Shown here piece by piece: positions 45,835 through 57,019 of a stretch of 64,000 bases of DNA (positions within the stretch are counted from its first letter, which is position 1; every line of letters starts with the position of its first letter). Under the pieces are notes generated by a model. That model had not been told where the DNA came from. It saw nothing but the letters and a program-made list of their open reading frames with translations, and did not search any database. Source of the stretch: Forficula auricularia (Eukaryota > Arthropoda > Insecta > Dermaptera > Forficulidae); the NCBI GenBank assembly GCA_024734495.1, contig JALMQS010000823.1, positions 124,001 to 188,000 on the forward strand. The letters are read 5' to 3'. The position numbers were made by a program, and so were the translations under genes.

Positions 45835-46200
45835 GCAAAATCCGTCAAAATACGGAACGTTTGATGGGAAAGATAGCAAATGAGTTAGGAATCTTTGACT
45901 ACCACGTTCGAAACATTGTCATTAGGGAGCTGGGAATTGTAATTACGAGCTCGATTCTAGCCACTTCCTCAGTGTCATGATGAAGCCTAAAAAATCGGGA
46001 AAATCTCGCCGAATCCTTTGCGTGTTATATTTTTTAGGTTTTCAAACGTGTTTTTTCACTGACACAAATATTTTTATCATCGAACAGGCGCACAATGATC
46101 AGAATCTCTAGCAGCCGTTGCTGCATAGGTCTTCAAACTCGCCGGAGCAAAAGTTTACTCGAATTTTTACTAGATCGTGGGTTTAGATCGGCTTTGATGA
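45835..46200 (+). pseudogene. mariner-type transposase relic, N-terminal and catalytic-Asp region
   Basis: Fragments in shifting frames read KIANELGIFDYHVRNIVIRE (helix-turn-helix type region), then FFTDTNIFIIEQAHNDQN, equivalent to the mariner block around the first catalytic Asp. Stops and frameshifts are frequent. It is complementary in coverage to the C-terminal relic at 24112-24329 but has no visible TIRs. Confidence 0.7.
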
Positions 46201-46302
46201 GGCGCTCGGATGAAAGTTCGTATGCGGCCACCTTTAGAAATTTTCTCAAGTGAATTCACAAATATATTGATGTGAAATGGGACAATTTCGAACATTTATT
46301 GA

Positions 46303-46892
46303 AAATCAACTGAAAGTAATGGAAGGCAGCCCAGTGGTAGTGAAGAAAGGAAAAAATTATCACATAATCATGAGTTTCCTACATTTGATTCACTCGCGAA
46401 TCAAATGCAGGTAATTTTTGTCAGATATTAAGTAATAATAATATCTAAATTTATATATTTCTGTGTAAGAAATAATGAATTTTTAAATATTTTTCTAATT
46501 AATATATTAAGTGAATATATATATCAAAGAGAGTTATTTTTGACAGCGACATTTTTAAACAAGATATATATATCGCCAGACCACTGCTGGTTGAGGCTAT
46601 TGGGGTCAGTTAAATCTTAAATCTGGACCAGGAGAATGAAAAAGATATGATCCATCTAGGTGTGATCCAGCATCATATCGCGATTAGCCCGCATGATGCT
46701 TTTTACCAAACACGGATATGGATCACCTAGTGAATTTGTAATCTAAGATGTTATATACTTCACTTCAAAGAAGGTATAATTTATTGGATTTTCATTTCTG
46801 TGACAATCCAATAAATTACACATTATTTGGATATGTGATAATTTTTTCTTTCTTCACTACCACTGGGATGCCTTCCATTACTTTCTACTCTA
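46303..46892. repeat. Inverted repeat of the GATGGAAGGCA-type family
   Basis: The left block AAAGTAATGGAAGGCAGCCC with AGTGGTAGTGAAGAAAGG is mirrored by CTTTCTTCACTACCACTGGG and ATGCCTTCCATTACTTTC at 46838-46892. The interior is AT-rich and has a further small inverted pair around 46382-46408 (TTTGATTCACTCGCGAATCA). Confidence 0.6.
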
Positions 46893-47044
46893 CTAGCCAG
46901 TCTCTCTCCAAAGAGAAAATTTCTTGCAAATATATTATTGAAAATCTTTTGGTTCAAATGATTGATAGTGTCTAATAAAAGGTGTTTATTGTTTGGTGGC
47001 ATTTTATATATGGGACATATATATTATGAGAGAGGAGAAATATC

Positions 47045-47206
47045 TTTTTTTTTTATTTATTTATTTAATGTCACCGGGAACAAAGCCCATTTAGACAGCA
47101 CGTTGAGTGTTAGTAGGGTTAGTGAGGGAGCCGAGTTTTCAGCCTGTAGAAATTTTTATTTGCCAGCTAGGATCGAACCCCGGACCTCCACTTCAACATC
47201 GACATG
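47045..47206 (-). mobile_element. tRNA-derived SINE, 5'-truncated, with 11-bp target duplication
   Basis: GGAGAAATATC occurs at 47034-47044 and 47207-47217, a perfect 11-bp duplication. On the minus strand the element runs GGGGTTCGATCC (B-box), AACTCGGCTCCCTCACTAAC, AATGGGCTTTGTTCCCGGTG and a tail AAATAAATAAATAAAA. It begins downstream of the A-box, so it is a truncated copy of the 41872-42095 family. Confidence 0.92.
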
Positions 47207-47219
47207 GGAGAAATATCAA

Positions 47220-48110
47220 ATACTGCAAAATATTATGTAAGGAAAAATTATAGGTAAAAGATCCATAGGGAGGAGACGAAACTCATGGTTGTGGAACCTG
47301 AGAGAATGGTTTGGTTGTAGTAACCACCAACTATTTAGATCTGCGGTCTCAAAAGTAAAAATCGCCTTAATGATTGGCAACAACCTTCGGAACGGAGACG
47401 GCACCTAAAGAGGAAGATTGTTTGGTGATTTTAGTTTATTTATGTATGTTTTTACATAGCCGTGTTATAGGTACTGTTGAAGTACTTGAAAAAAAATATA
47501 GAGAACTTTTCACGCACGCTGTGCTAGCTATGTCATATAATCATATAATCTGTGCTAGCTATGTCATATAATCTTAAAAAATCGTATTCCTTCTACTGAA
47601 GATAGAGTCGCGACTCCTAGTATTTCTCTTTTGGTCTTCACAATCAATTTCGAATCATAAATTCGATTCGGAAATCGCTTAGTTCATTGAATCAATATTC
47701 ATCTGGCATGTGTATATTTAGATTCTTGAAAAGCTTACTTATCTTTTCAGCTTGAAGATAATAAGCGACTACCCAAAAACTTTAATTCACGAATTCTAAT
47801 TTTAAATTTTTAATAATTTAGAAGAAAATATTATTTAAAAAATTGGTAATTCCAAAGCATATTAACTTTTTAAAATAAAACCCATTTCATTGAGAAAAGT
47901 GAACATTAAATTTCCAACTTTTTGTTATTAAACTGTTTAGTTTGTATCTTAAACATTATTATTTACACAATTCTTCGAATTTGTTATTTATCTGTTTCTC
48001 TTCTTTCCCTTCAAAAAGCTGAAAATGTTTCTTAGAAACTATAATATAAATACAGGCTCAACCAGTCATTTTGCAAATGGTTCCCAACAACTCGTGAAAA
48101 TACATAAAAC
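47220..48110 (+). other. slo intron, nothing identified
   Basis: AT-rich intron; a short tandem duplication (CTGTGCTAGCTATGTCATAT) is present twice near 47519-47573. No other feature. Confidence 0.5.
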
Positions 48111-48119
48111 ACGCCTTTA

Positions 48120-48260
48120 TTTATTTTTTTTTTTTTTTTAATGATATTGATGTGAGAAGGAGATACACCAGAAGGTGGATTCCCTAAAGGCCTGTATGGG
48201 CTGGCCCCTCCATCGTGAAAAGAACAGACTAGAAGGAAAAGAAGCCGGGATCACGAGCCA
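48120..48260 (-). repeat. Poly-T-headed retroelement fragment
   Basis: A T18 run is followed by AATGATATTGATGTGAGAAG, GATACACCAGAAGGTGG and GGCCTGTATGGGCTGGCC. The 49371-49660 insert starts the same way (poly-T, AATGCAATCGAATGCAAGAA, GGTGCACCAG), suggesting a shared retroelement family whose poly-A tail lies on the minus strand. Confidence 0.4.
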
Positions 48261-48665
48261 AATCTCAGAAAGTTAGATATAGTCCAATTTACTAAGTTTT
48301 TAGGGGCTTGCTGGTGTAATTCTCCGCGCGATAAATTAGGTTAAATTTATCTCCCACTTAAGAAGACATTTTACAATTTCTTCAATAGAAATGTAATAAT
48401 AAAAACTTCACTTGGTTTATTTATATTTACGGTAACAAGGGTAAAATAAATGGCCATGTAGCTTATGGTATTTATTTTATTTAAAAATTGGCATTGACTT
48501 TTCGGATATTGGTTATAGTCGTCTTCGGAGCAGGAATTTGTTAATATTTTATTTTATTGTTTTATTTATATTATTTTTTCATAACATCAAAATTTATTAA
48601 ATTTAAATCAGAGAAAGGAATAGTTATTTTAATTACTTTTATTGAAAAGTCGAGTTTTTCTACAG

Positions 48666-48759
48666 ATTCCGCGATACAAGTTCTGCTTGTGATGCATCAA
48701 CCAAACGCTATGTGATCACAAATCCACCGGATGACTTTTCATTGCTACCCACAGACCAG
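48666..48759 (+). CDS. slo: slo exon, [13 protein letters not shown]
   Basis: The 94-nt exon after TTCTACAG reads [20 protein letters not shown] then [11 protein letters not shown], ending in phase 0 at GTATGT. It encodes the last conserved strand of RCK2. Confidence 0.98.
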
Positions 48760-49134
48760 GTATGTACTAAACTTGTTCATGTATTTATTTATGACAATGG
48801 CCCTCAGAAGCTCGCAGAGTTCTTGGTGTATAATCTTTTTATTTTATTTATTTAATAAATTTTATTTTTTTAATAAATTTAATTTAATCACTGTATTAAA
48901 AATAAATATATGGTATATAATAAGAAAGTAAAAATGCAAATTTTCGTAATGTGGCAATTGCCGATTCTCCATAAAAAATTCTCAGCTGAAATTATCCGTT
49001 ATACAGAAATCGCGTTATAAAAATACCTCGTTTTACGAGGTTTACCTGTGATATTAAAATTATGTTTTCAATTTAAGTTTAAAATATATACTTGAGTTTT
49101 TTAATTTATTTATATATTATATAAATAAACCTAG

Positions 49135-50038
49135 ATGGAGTTAAGGAATTCCGCTACCTAGGAAGTAAAATAACATGGGATGGGAGGAGCGAAAACGAAA
49201 TTAAATCAATAATTGCCCAAGCAAAAATGGGGTTTAATTCAAAACAAAAACTACTATGCTCCTCCTCAATCAGCTTAGAAAACAGGAAGTTGCTATTGAA
49301 GACATATGTATGGAGCATAGCAATGTACGGGTGTGAAACCTGAACAATTAGAGAAGCGGAGAGAAAGAGATTTTTTTTTTTTTTTTTTAATGCAATCGAA
49401 TGCAAGAAGGGGTGCACCAGTAAAGATGTAGCCCCTATGGATCTCGAAAGACCCTTGCATTACCGAAGAGAAGGGAAAGTTGATTAAGTGAGAGGGTGTA
49501 GACGTAGGTGTCTATGCACCCTGGTTTTGAAGGTTTGAAGATCATAGGTGCTGGGAAAGATAGAGGCTGGGAGAGAGTTCCAGTTCCTTGAAGTCATGTG
49601 GATATATGTATTCGCGAATGAAGTGGTCCGGCACTTTTCCAATTTGACCGCGAAAGAGTGTTGGGAGTCGGCAAAACGTGTGCTGCGTGCAAATTAGAGG
49701 CTTTTGAAATGTGGTGCTACAGAAGAATGATGAATATCAAATGGATGGATAGAATTACAAATGAAGAAGTTCTTGGAAGAATCGGAGAAAGAAGAACCTT
49801 GTGGAAGAGTCTGAAGAAGAGAAGAGGTCAGATGATGGGGCACACACTGAGACATGGGGGACTGATTAGGGATATCTTGGAGGGGGAGGTGGGAAAGAAA
49901 AGGGGAAGGGGAAGACCCAGATTAGAATATTTCAACCAAATAATTGGGGATATGGGATGCCAGACATTTAGAGAGGTCAATAAGCTGGCGGGGGACAGAG
50001 TGGAGTGGAGACGGATTGTTGCATCAAACCAGTCTTAG
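49135..50038 (+). pseudogene. Non-LTR retrotransposon RT C-terminal relic with insertion
   Basis: 49138-49370 reads GVKEFRYLGSKITWDGR, then SENEIKSIIAQAKMGFNSKQ, KTYVWSIAMYGCET and a stop. After an insertion, 49694-50035 reads LEAFEMWCYRRMMNIKWMDR, ITNEEVLGRIGERRTLWKS, GHTLRHGGLIRDILEGEVG and KRGRGRPRL. This order is typical of the C-terminal region of insect LINE reverse transcriptases. The second part is an uninterrupted 126-codon frame, but the whole is truncated and split. Confidence 0.85.
49371..49690 (-). mobile_element. Retroelement insertion interrupting the LINE relic
   Basis: Between GAGAAAGAGA and TTAGAGGCTTTT, where the LINE protein should continue ERKRLEAFE, about 320 bp is inserted. 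It begins with a T19 run and includes GGTGCACCAGTAAAGATG and GAGAGAGTTCCAGTTCC. The poly-T start implies a poly-A-tailed retroelement on the minus strand. No target duplication was clear. Confidence 0.6.
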
Positions 50039-50416
50039 GACTGTATACTCAATGATGATGAAATAAAACTGTTCATTTTCTAAGCCCTTTAAAAGTTAAA
50101 ATTTATTTTAATCATAAATGCGTGTTTTAACATGACTAATAAACCTTTTTTCAGTAATTGGTCTGTAGTTGATATGAACTTTTGGCTCCTAGGCCGCTTG
50201 TAGTATGTACTATAGTTTGTGGGAGTCTAGATGACATGATAAATCTTAAAGAAGGGAAATTTGGTTCGAACTATTCTTTACTTTACCTAATGTTGAGTTT
50301 TTTGCCATTTACTTATAAACTGCTATAATATACTTATAAGTATACTATACATTTTAGTTTTCATAAACGTAAAAAATGAAAATTTTCATTAACAAAGTAG
50401 AATTAGTAGAATTCAA

Positions 50417-50710
50417 TTGAGAATTGATGGAAAGCTAGCCCAAGTAAAATGAAGTTGTTATAATTCAGAATAAAATAAATTATTGGAACATCATTTTCCT
50501 CCCCTTAAAAACTGACCTTTCGGATATTAATGTTTCTGAAAGAGAAGAATTAAGTTTCTTGTATGTTTCCTTCGTTGGCCGTTTTAAACCCTCAAGAAGG
50601 AGGGAAATTCCTTCGAAACGTTAATTTTTAAAAGGATGAAATGAATTCATGTATTCGAAATTTTATTTTTCATTATACTTAGACTGACTTTCCAACATTT
50701 CTTCATTGAA
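50417..50710. mobile_element. TTGAGAATTGATGGAAAGC element with GAAACGTT core
   Basis: This is a copy related to 38622-38894: terminal TTGAGAATTGATGGAAAGCT, interior TTTCTTGTATGTTTCCTTCG, TTTTAAACCCTCAAGAAGG and TTCCTTCGAAACGTT. The right end resembles TTTCTTCATTGAA. AAGGA and TCCTT (50597-50601, 50609-50613) form a perfect small stem between CTCAAGA and CGAAAC. Confidence 0.55.
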
Positions 50711-51366
50711 TTAAGGGAGTTCGGGACAGCTTATCTATCTGGTTGATCTTCGAAAAAATCGTTTGTCTTTCTGCAGAGTGACAACGTCTGGCTACTAAAT
50801 TTTTAATAAAAAAATTGTTAATAATGAGGTTAATTTCGAATAAAAATCTTTGTTTTGATAATATTAATCAAAAGAATATTGAAATAAATTTTTTCTCATT
50901 ACAAAAACATTTATTTAACACAAAAACGATTTCAAGAAATAGAGTTGGAATTCTACTCTAGTGCTTTTGTTATATTCTGTTGGCTGCGAATAACTTTTTT
51001 ATTTTTAAATTTGTGAATAACTAATTAACTAGACTGTCAAATCTATTGAAAAATGTATCATTCGATTTATAAAAGTTGAATTATTGATCTGTATAAATTT
51101 AATCAAAATGGTATAATTTGTATAGAAGTTATAGCCCTTTTAAAAGCTCGCTCCATTTATTTCCATGTTAAAAGGACAATTTTCAATGATGTATTTCTCG
51201 GTAATGGGACAGACGATCAACATCAAATTTCGGGAATAAATATTTAATACATCAATGATTTGATGATAAAAATTTGAGAAATTTCTTATAAAAATGATAT
51301 ACAGTCTCGAACCCCCTTAAGAAAGATGTTTGTTCTTTCGTGTAATGATTATTATTTTTGTTTCAG
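50711..51366 (+). other. slo last intron, nothing identified
   Basis: AT-rich intron between the repeat and the terminal exon. No feature supported. Confidence 0.5.
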
Positions 51367-51447
51367 GTGTTCGTATTAATGCAATTTGATCCCGGCTTAG
51401 AATACAAACCTAACCGAGGCACCCGTGGTAAAACGGATAACTCCTGA
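51367..51447 (+). CDS. slo: slo terminal coding exon and stop
   Basis: The exon follows TTTCAG and starts in phase 0. It reads VFVLMQFDPGLEYKP, then a short hydrophilic tail NRGTRGKTDNS, and stops at TGA 51445-51447. The conserved part ends at YKP; the short divergent tail ending in -DNS resembles insect slo tails. No further coding exon is needed. Confidence 0.96.
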   Translation: MFVLMQFDPGLEYKPNRGTRGKTDNS

Positions 51448-52140
51448 CTGTTGCTGTGTAGCGCCCTAACGGACGGGCCCTACTCGTACATCTGAAAGGC
51501 CGACGCCAAGTAGTTCTTGCTGCTGGTCCCGAGATGTCGCTGCAGGCGGGCGCTACACACCTCACCACACTCTCACCAAAACACTTTCTTATTAGGCAAG
51601 CATTGAGAATGCTCAAAAATACACCTCTCGAGAACAACCAACTCAATGAACTGTTTATTACAAAAGCACAGATAAACTGTTCCACCCTTCTCTCCTCTAG
51701 ATTAGTGATTCACACGCAAAAAAGGCCAGAATCGAAAATGGTCAATATTATAAATATATACCAGTGTCTTCTAATAACAATCATCGTTCAAGTAACGTTT
51801 CGTTTTTTTGTTTTTTTGTTTTTAAAATATCACACGAAATTATTAATAAATCATTTTTCAATTGCGTGATTTTTTAAACACTCACCACTAATTCACACGT
51901 TCTCAAGAATCAATCAATCAATAATTCACTTGTGAAGTGTGCTGAATTAGCTAGATGTGCCGATGCGTGACTGAGAGAGAGAGAGTGAGAGAGAGCGAGT
52001 AAATAAATATATTTAAATTTAGGAAAAAAATGCATTCATAAAATATAAAAAAAAAAAAAATCGATGAATACCTATTTCACAAAAAGAAAAAACTTGTTTA
52101 AAAGGCAAAAACGCGACTGCCTGGTCATCGAGTTTGTTCT
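51448..52140 (+). other. slo: Probable slo 3'UTR start
   Basis: The first 150 bases after the stop are moderately GC-rich and then become AT-rich. AATAAA occurs at 51845-51850 and is a possible polyadenylation signal, but the motif is common by chance in this composition. A short GA/GT repeat lies at about 51976-52000 and an A-rich run near 52050. The transcript end cannot be set from sequence. Confidence 0.4.
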
Positions 52141-52144
52141 TTTA

Positions 52145-52351
52145 GGGCCAGTTGTATATCCGTTTGTGGAGTCTTTGTTAAAGTTGACAAAGGGTCAAAC
52201 CTTGGAAGTCACCTTGTGCCCGGCGGGATGGCAAATCAGATGAAATTGCGTGCCATCTGATTGGCCATCCGGCCGGGCACAATGTGAATTCTAATGTTTT
52301 ACCCTTTGTCAACTTTAACAAAGACTTTACAAACCGTCATACAACTGGCCC
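52145..52351. mobile_element. Palindromic element, CATCTGATTGGCC family, copy 2
   Basis: TA flanks GGGCCAGTTGTATATCC on the left and CATACAACTGGCCC on the right. Inner arms AAAGTTGACAAAGGGTCAAA and CCCTTTGTCAACTTTAAC pair, and the centre has GGGATGGCAAATCAGATGA facing CCATCTGATTGGCCATCC. Most of the 207 bp folds on itself. Confidence 0.8.
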
Positions 52352-55300
52352 TAAGTGTCATTATTGTACAGGGGGCGGGCAGGGGGGGATTTAAAATTTT
52401 TTTACCAGTCACCCGGTGTGTGTCTCGTTTAATGGCTAAAGGATAATCACCAAATCACTTTTTCGAATCGGTTTTTATTTATATCGATTTAAATAAAAGA
52501 AGAGCTTTTTAAAGATCAATTTATCAAGTTAAAAAAATAAAAAAATAAATATATATTATATAAAAAATAATGATAACGTTTGATTAGTTAATAAATTAAG
52601 ACAATCGCTTTTTAATCAATTCTTTAACAAAATTTTGAATTTTTACACTTAAAATTATTCATTTAAATTCTCTTTTTAATATATCTATAAGACTATTATC
52701 TATATTTTATTTTACCATTTTAGTTATATTTTATATGGCATGTTGATTTATAATGAAATATTTCTAGTTTTTATTTTATTTTAATATATTTTTTATTTTT
52801 GACTTCATATAGTCGTTTTGATTTTATTTCTTTATACTATATTAGACGTATATAAAATATAATATTAATATTTCAACACAATTATATTTTTTTATGTATC
52901 CAGTAGCGTCTTGAAAAAGTATTCTGTACCTATAAAGGAATTCTTTACAAAATGTTTAATATTTTTTACTTGAAAATTATCTTATTTATCATTTGACATG
53001 AATGAATTTAATTATTTGATTTCTTAGTACCGTACGTTCATAATTTCTCATTCGACATAACAAATTTAAGAAATAATATTGAAATCGCACAACAAGAAAG
53101 TTTTTAGTTTATATCAAAGTATTAAATTGACAATTTCGAAGTAAATATTTTTTCAATAGGCCGATACTTTATTTATCATTATATTATCATATATTTTCTA
53201 ACTCCCTTTTCTTGGTCAGTTCAAATCACAAGACGCTCTCTTATTCATAATTTTAAATTATGTTATTTTAATCATTTTAGTTATAATTTTTTTTTATAAT
53301 TTTATTTTTAATTAATTACTTAATTTCTCATCGAATAATTATTGATGATTGATCTTTAATTGTTTTTATTTATTTTCATAATTATTATAGGTATTATATT
53401 ATTAAATATGATATATTTTATAATAGATAAAAGAAAATATATTTGAAAAAAAAATAATATGCTCATTTTGATCTGATTTCTTACATTTTCCTAATGGTCC
53501 TAAAAGTAGAATGTGAGAGTACTCTATATATTAGCTGAATGACAGAAAACAAAATATAATAAGAGTTTGTTGTTTTATATATATACATTTATAGAGAAGT
53601 GTTTCACCAAAGTTCATACTATATAAACAAAAGAAAATAGAGAATTAAAAAATAAATAAAAATATATGGTATATTTTGATTAAATAGAAATAAAAAATGA
53701 ATCTATTTTGGTTTTTATAAGGAGTAATTGGCGATTCACTTTTCTATGCTAACCTTTTTTGACGTGGGATTTAGAAAAACAAAGGGAAAAACAAAACAAA
53801 TCCAAGGTGCTGTGTGTGTGTGCCGTAAAGGTGAAAAAGTGTGTGTGTTAAAAATGTATATCGTGTATCTCTTTTATTAGAGAAATGTTTGTAAAGAAAA
53901 AAGTTATCAATCCTCAATATATTGATTCATTCTACAAAAAATAAAAAAAAATGAAAAAAAAATAAATAAATAAAAAAGTCCCTGTTAAACTAACCATTCT
54001 TCTTATTAACTATTTAATAAAATAAAAAAAAAACAACAATTTTTTCTCTTTAAAAATATTTCCAGCCTTAGCACAAGAAATGTTACCTCAATTTTTCTTC
54101 AATTTTTTCAATTTTTAATATTATATATCAAATATATAAATACTTAAATAAAAAGAAAAGTAAAAAAAAAAACCTAAAATAAGAAAAATCAAAAAAACAA
54201 AAAAAATAAAATAAAATAAAAATAAATCTCAACTAAATTATAAAATGTTTAGATAGCGACTTTTTCATTATGGGAAATAAAACAAAATGTATTTAAAAAA
54301 AATGTATAAAATTTATCGATATTCTAATTATTCTCTAAAAAGCGATGAGAAACCCGAAAGCCTAATAAATCTAAGTGTTCCCAAAATTAAAAAGATGCTA
54401 TATATATTATTCCAATACACAAATATATATATATATTGTGGATTGATATACTAAATATTAACCATTTTCTTGTTATCAACAGTGGTTGAGCTTAATTATT
54501 TTATCGTCAATAGCCAGAAAGCAATTGCGTTCGTGTTAAAGTGATATTCTTAAAAAAATATAATAAAATACATACATATATATATATATATATATATGAT
54601 ATACCACATGATCATTTCCATATAACAATTACTATCAACAAGGTTTATGGACATACCCATGGATATGTATGTAGATAAATACAGAGTGTAAGTAAATTTG
54701 AGTTGCTACTTTAGAAATATATTCTACTCCTCAAACTGAACATAAATTGCTATAAACATATATATGTCCGCAAATCAGCTGACTTCATGTTACCGTCATG
54801 TTTGTGTTGCAACTTGAGATAAGAGATATCATACCATATAACATTAAGATAAAATGATTTATTATTATATTTGCATCCATTATCAAGTAGATTTCATTAA
54901 ATGAACTTATAAATAAAATATATATAAATTTGATGCGACAGTGGTTGAGTTGTTTAGAGAAGTTTCGCCTGAGATGGTGGAGCCTTTTTCAAGTGCTTGG
55001 AAAATCATTTCATGAGATAAACCGACAGAGAAAAGCCTGTAGGAGTTTTTTCTAGGCTAGATAGGCAACTAAGTTGCACCAACTTGATATCAAATTAAAT
55101 TAATAAAGTCCAATAATACAGGAGCTTAAAAACCCGAAAATGTGGGAACTAGGGTCAAGATAGTATCTATGATTATTTAATCAAGTTTATCGGATTTCTG
55201 AGAGGTTTTTTACTTTAAAAATAATTATTATTTTAAATTATTTATAATTATTGTTAGTTTTTTGGTCTTTGTATATGAAAATTTTTATTATTAGATGTTG

Positions 55301-55700
55301 AATTATATTAGCTAAAAATTATTATTGGGAGTGGTTTATAAGATATTTTTGAAGTTTTATTAAGTATTATAATATTTAAACAACATTGAATACATGACCT
55401 TCATGACTTGATTTTTGAATGTTTTATTTCTTTTCAAATTGGCGTTTATAAGTTGCCCCAAGTCACATGATAAATAGGGTGCCATTTCGGACAAAATGCC
55501 ACGCACCCCCTGCACAGGAGGATCCTAACATTTATTATTACAAAATTCGTGTCTCGTTTGTCAAGGAAATTCTCAGTTTTCGATCCACTTTTAGACACTA
55601 AATAAAAAAATCATCTTCTATAAAAGAACTTGGTGATTTATTAATCATAAAGAATCATTTTTTACCTCAATTTTACTTAGATATGGTACTATAATGTTTT
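52352..55700 (+). other. Very AT-rich 3' flank of slo
   Basis: Extremely AT-rich, with A-rich runs (53930-54240) and a TA microsatellite at about 54570-54597. A GT-rich patch lies near 53812-53850. No ORF, exon or TE terminus is supported. It may include long slo 3'UTR. Confidence 0.5.
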
Positions 55701-55705
55701 AAAAT

Positions 55706-57004
55706 TATAAATTGTGGTGTTTTTTGAGGCTCTTGAAAGCCTTGAAAACAGATGTAATGTCTTCGTTAGGAAAAGGGAAATAAAATTTCTTTATATTCTA
55801 ACAAATTTATTTTCATGAAAAACTTATGAGACGTTTCGGCGGATATTCTCACACCATCATCAGTCCAAGCTTTTCATAATATAGTACATATGTCTGTGTT
55901 GAATGTCATTTTCTTTTTACAAATAATAACATTTTAATCAAAATCCTGGAGGTATTTTGTGTGTTAAATTGTTATTAATATAGTATGTATATTAATATAA
56001 TATAGCATGTAAATATCAGTGAATATATCATATATATAATGAAATGTTTTAAATCTTATAGAATGCCTTTTTTATAAGTTGTTTTCTATAGTTATTCCTC
56101 TTAAAACATTTTCATAATATAGTACATATATAGGTATGTGTAGAATGTTATTTTCTTTTTACAATTAATAACATAATAATCAAAAAGCTGGGGGCTTTTT
56201 TGTGTTATAAGTATTATTAATATGGAATATGTCAATATCAGTGAATATATCATATATATAATTAATTGTTTTAAATCTTATATTGTTTCTATAATTATTT
56301 TTCTTAAAATATATATATTTTTAACTGTAATTTTCAATAATATATATATTTTAAGAAAAATAAATTATAGAAACAATATAAGATTTAAAACAATTAATTA
56401 TATATATGATATATTCACTGATATTGACATGTACTATATTAATAATACTTATGCAGCTCCAGCTTTTTGATTATAATGTTATTAATTGTAAAAAGAAAAT
56501 AACATTCTACACATAGCTATATATGTACTATATTATGAAAATGTTTTAAGAGGAATAACTATAGAAAACAACTTATAAAAAAGGCATTCTTATGAAAATG
56601 TTTTAAGATGAATAACTATAGAAAACAACTTATAAAAAGGGCATTCTATAAGATTTAAAACATTTCATTATATATATATGATATATTCAGTGATATTGAC
56701 ATGCTATATATATATTAATATACATACTATATTAATAACAATTTAACACACAAAATACCTCCAGCATTTTGATTAAAATGTTATTATTTGTAAAAAGAAA
56801 ATGACATTCAACACAGACATATGTACTATATTGTGAAGGGCTTGGACTGATGATGGTGTGAGAATGTCCGCCGAAACGTCTCATAGGTTTTTCATGAAAA
56901 TAAAATTGTTAGAATATAAAGAAATTTTATTTCCTTTTTCCTAACGAAGACATTACATCTGTTTTCAAGGTTTTCGGGAGCCTCAAAAAACAGCACAATT
57001 TATA
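55706..57004. repeat. 1.3-kb near-perfect palindrome
   Basis: Left arm 55706 to about 56321 and right arm about 56337-57004 are reverse complements with few mismatches. The spacer is about 15 nt around 56330. Paired landmarks are GTTTTTTGAGGCTC and GAGCCTCAAAAAAC, GACGTTTCGGCGGA and CCGCCGAAACGTC, TATATGATATATTCACTGAT and its inverse. The right arm carries an extra 55-60 bp duplication (TATGAAAATGTTTTAAGA..., 56531-56650). No coding potential. Confidence 0.92.
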
Positions 57005-57019
57005 AAGAATCATTTTATG

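Larger units (their letters stand above)
1752..51447 (+). other. slo: slowpoke (BK channel) gene, 3' part, 16 exons in window
   Basis: This is the gene-level span. Slowpoke encodes the pore-forming alpha subunit of the large-conductance K+ channel gated by voltage and cytosolic Ca2+ in the plasma membrane of neurons and muscle. Exons were placed by GT-AG signals and phase; joined, they leave one open frame of 602 residues and a stop. Recognised landmarks in order are CKACH (heme motif known from Slo1), linker exons, TGMFHW at the start of RCK2, the DDDDDPD calcium bowl, [10 protein letters not shown], and a C-terminal FVLMQFDPGLEYKP tail. The 5' half (S0-S6, most of RCK1) is outside the window. 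Two introns are only 72 and 75 nt, while others exceed 5 kb and are filled with mobile elements. All landmark blocks agree with what I know of insect Slo. Confidence 0.96.
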
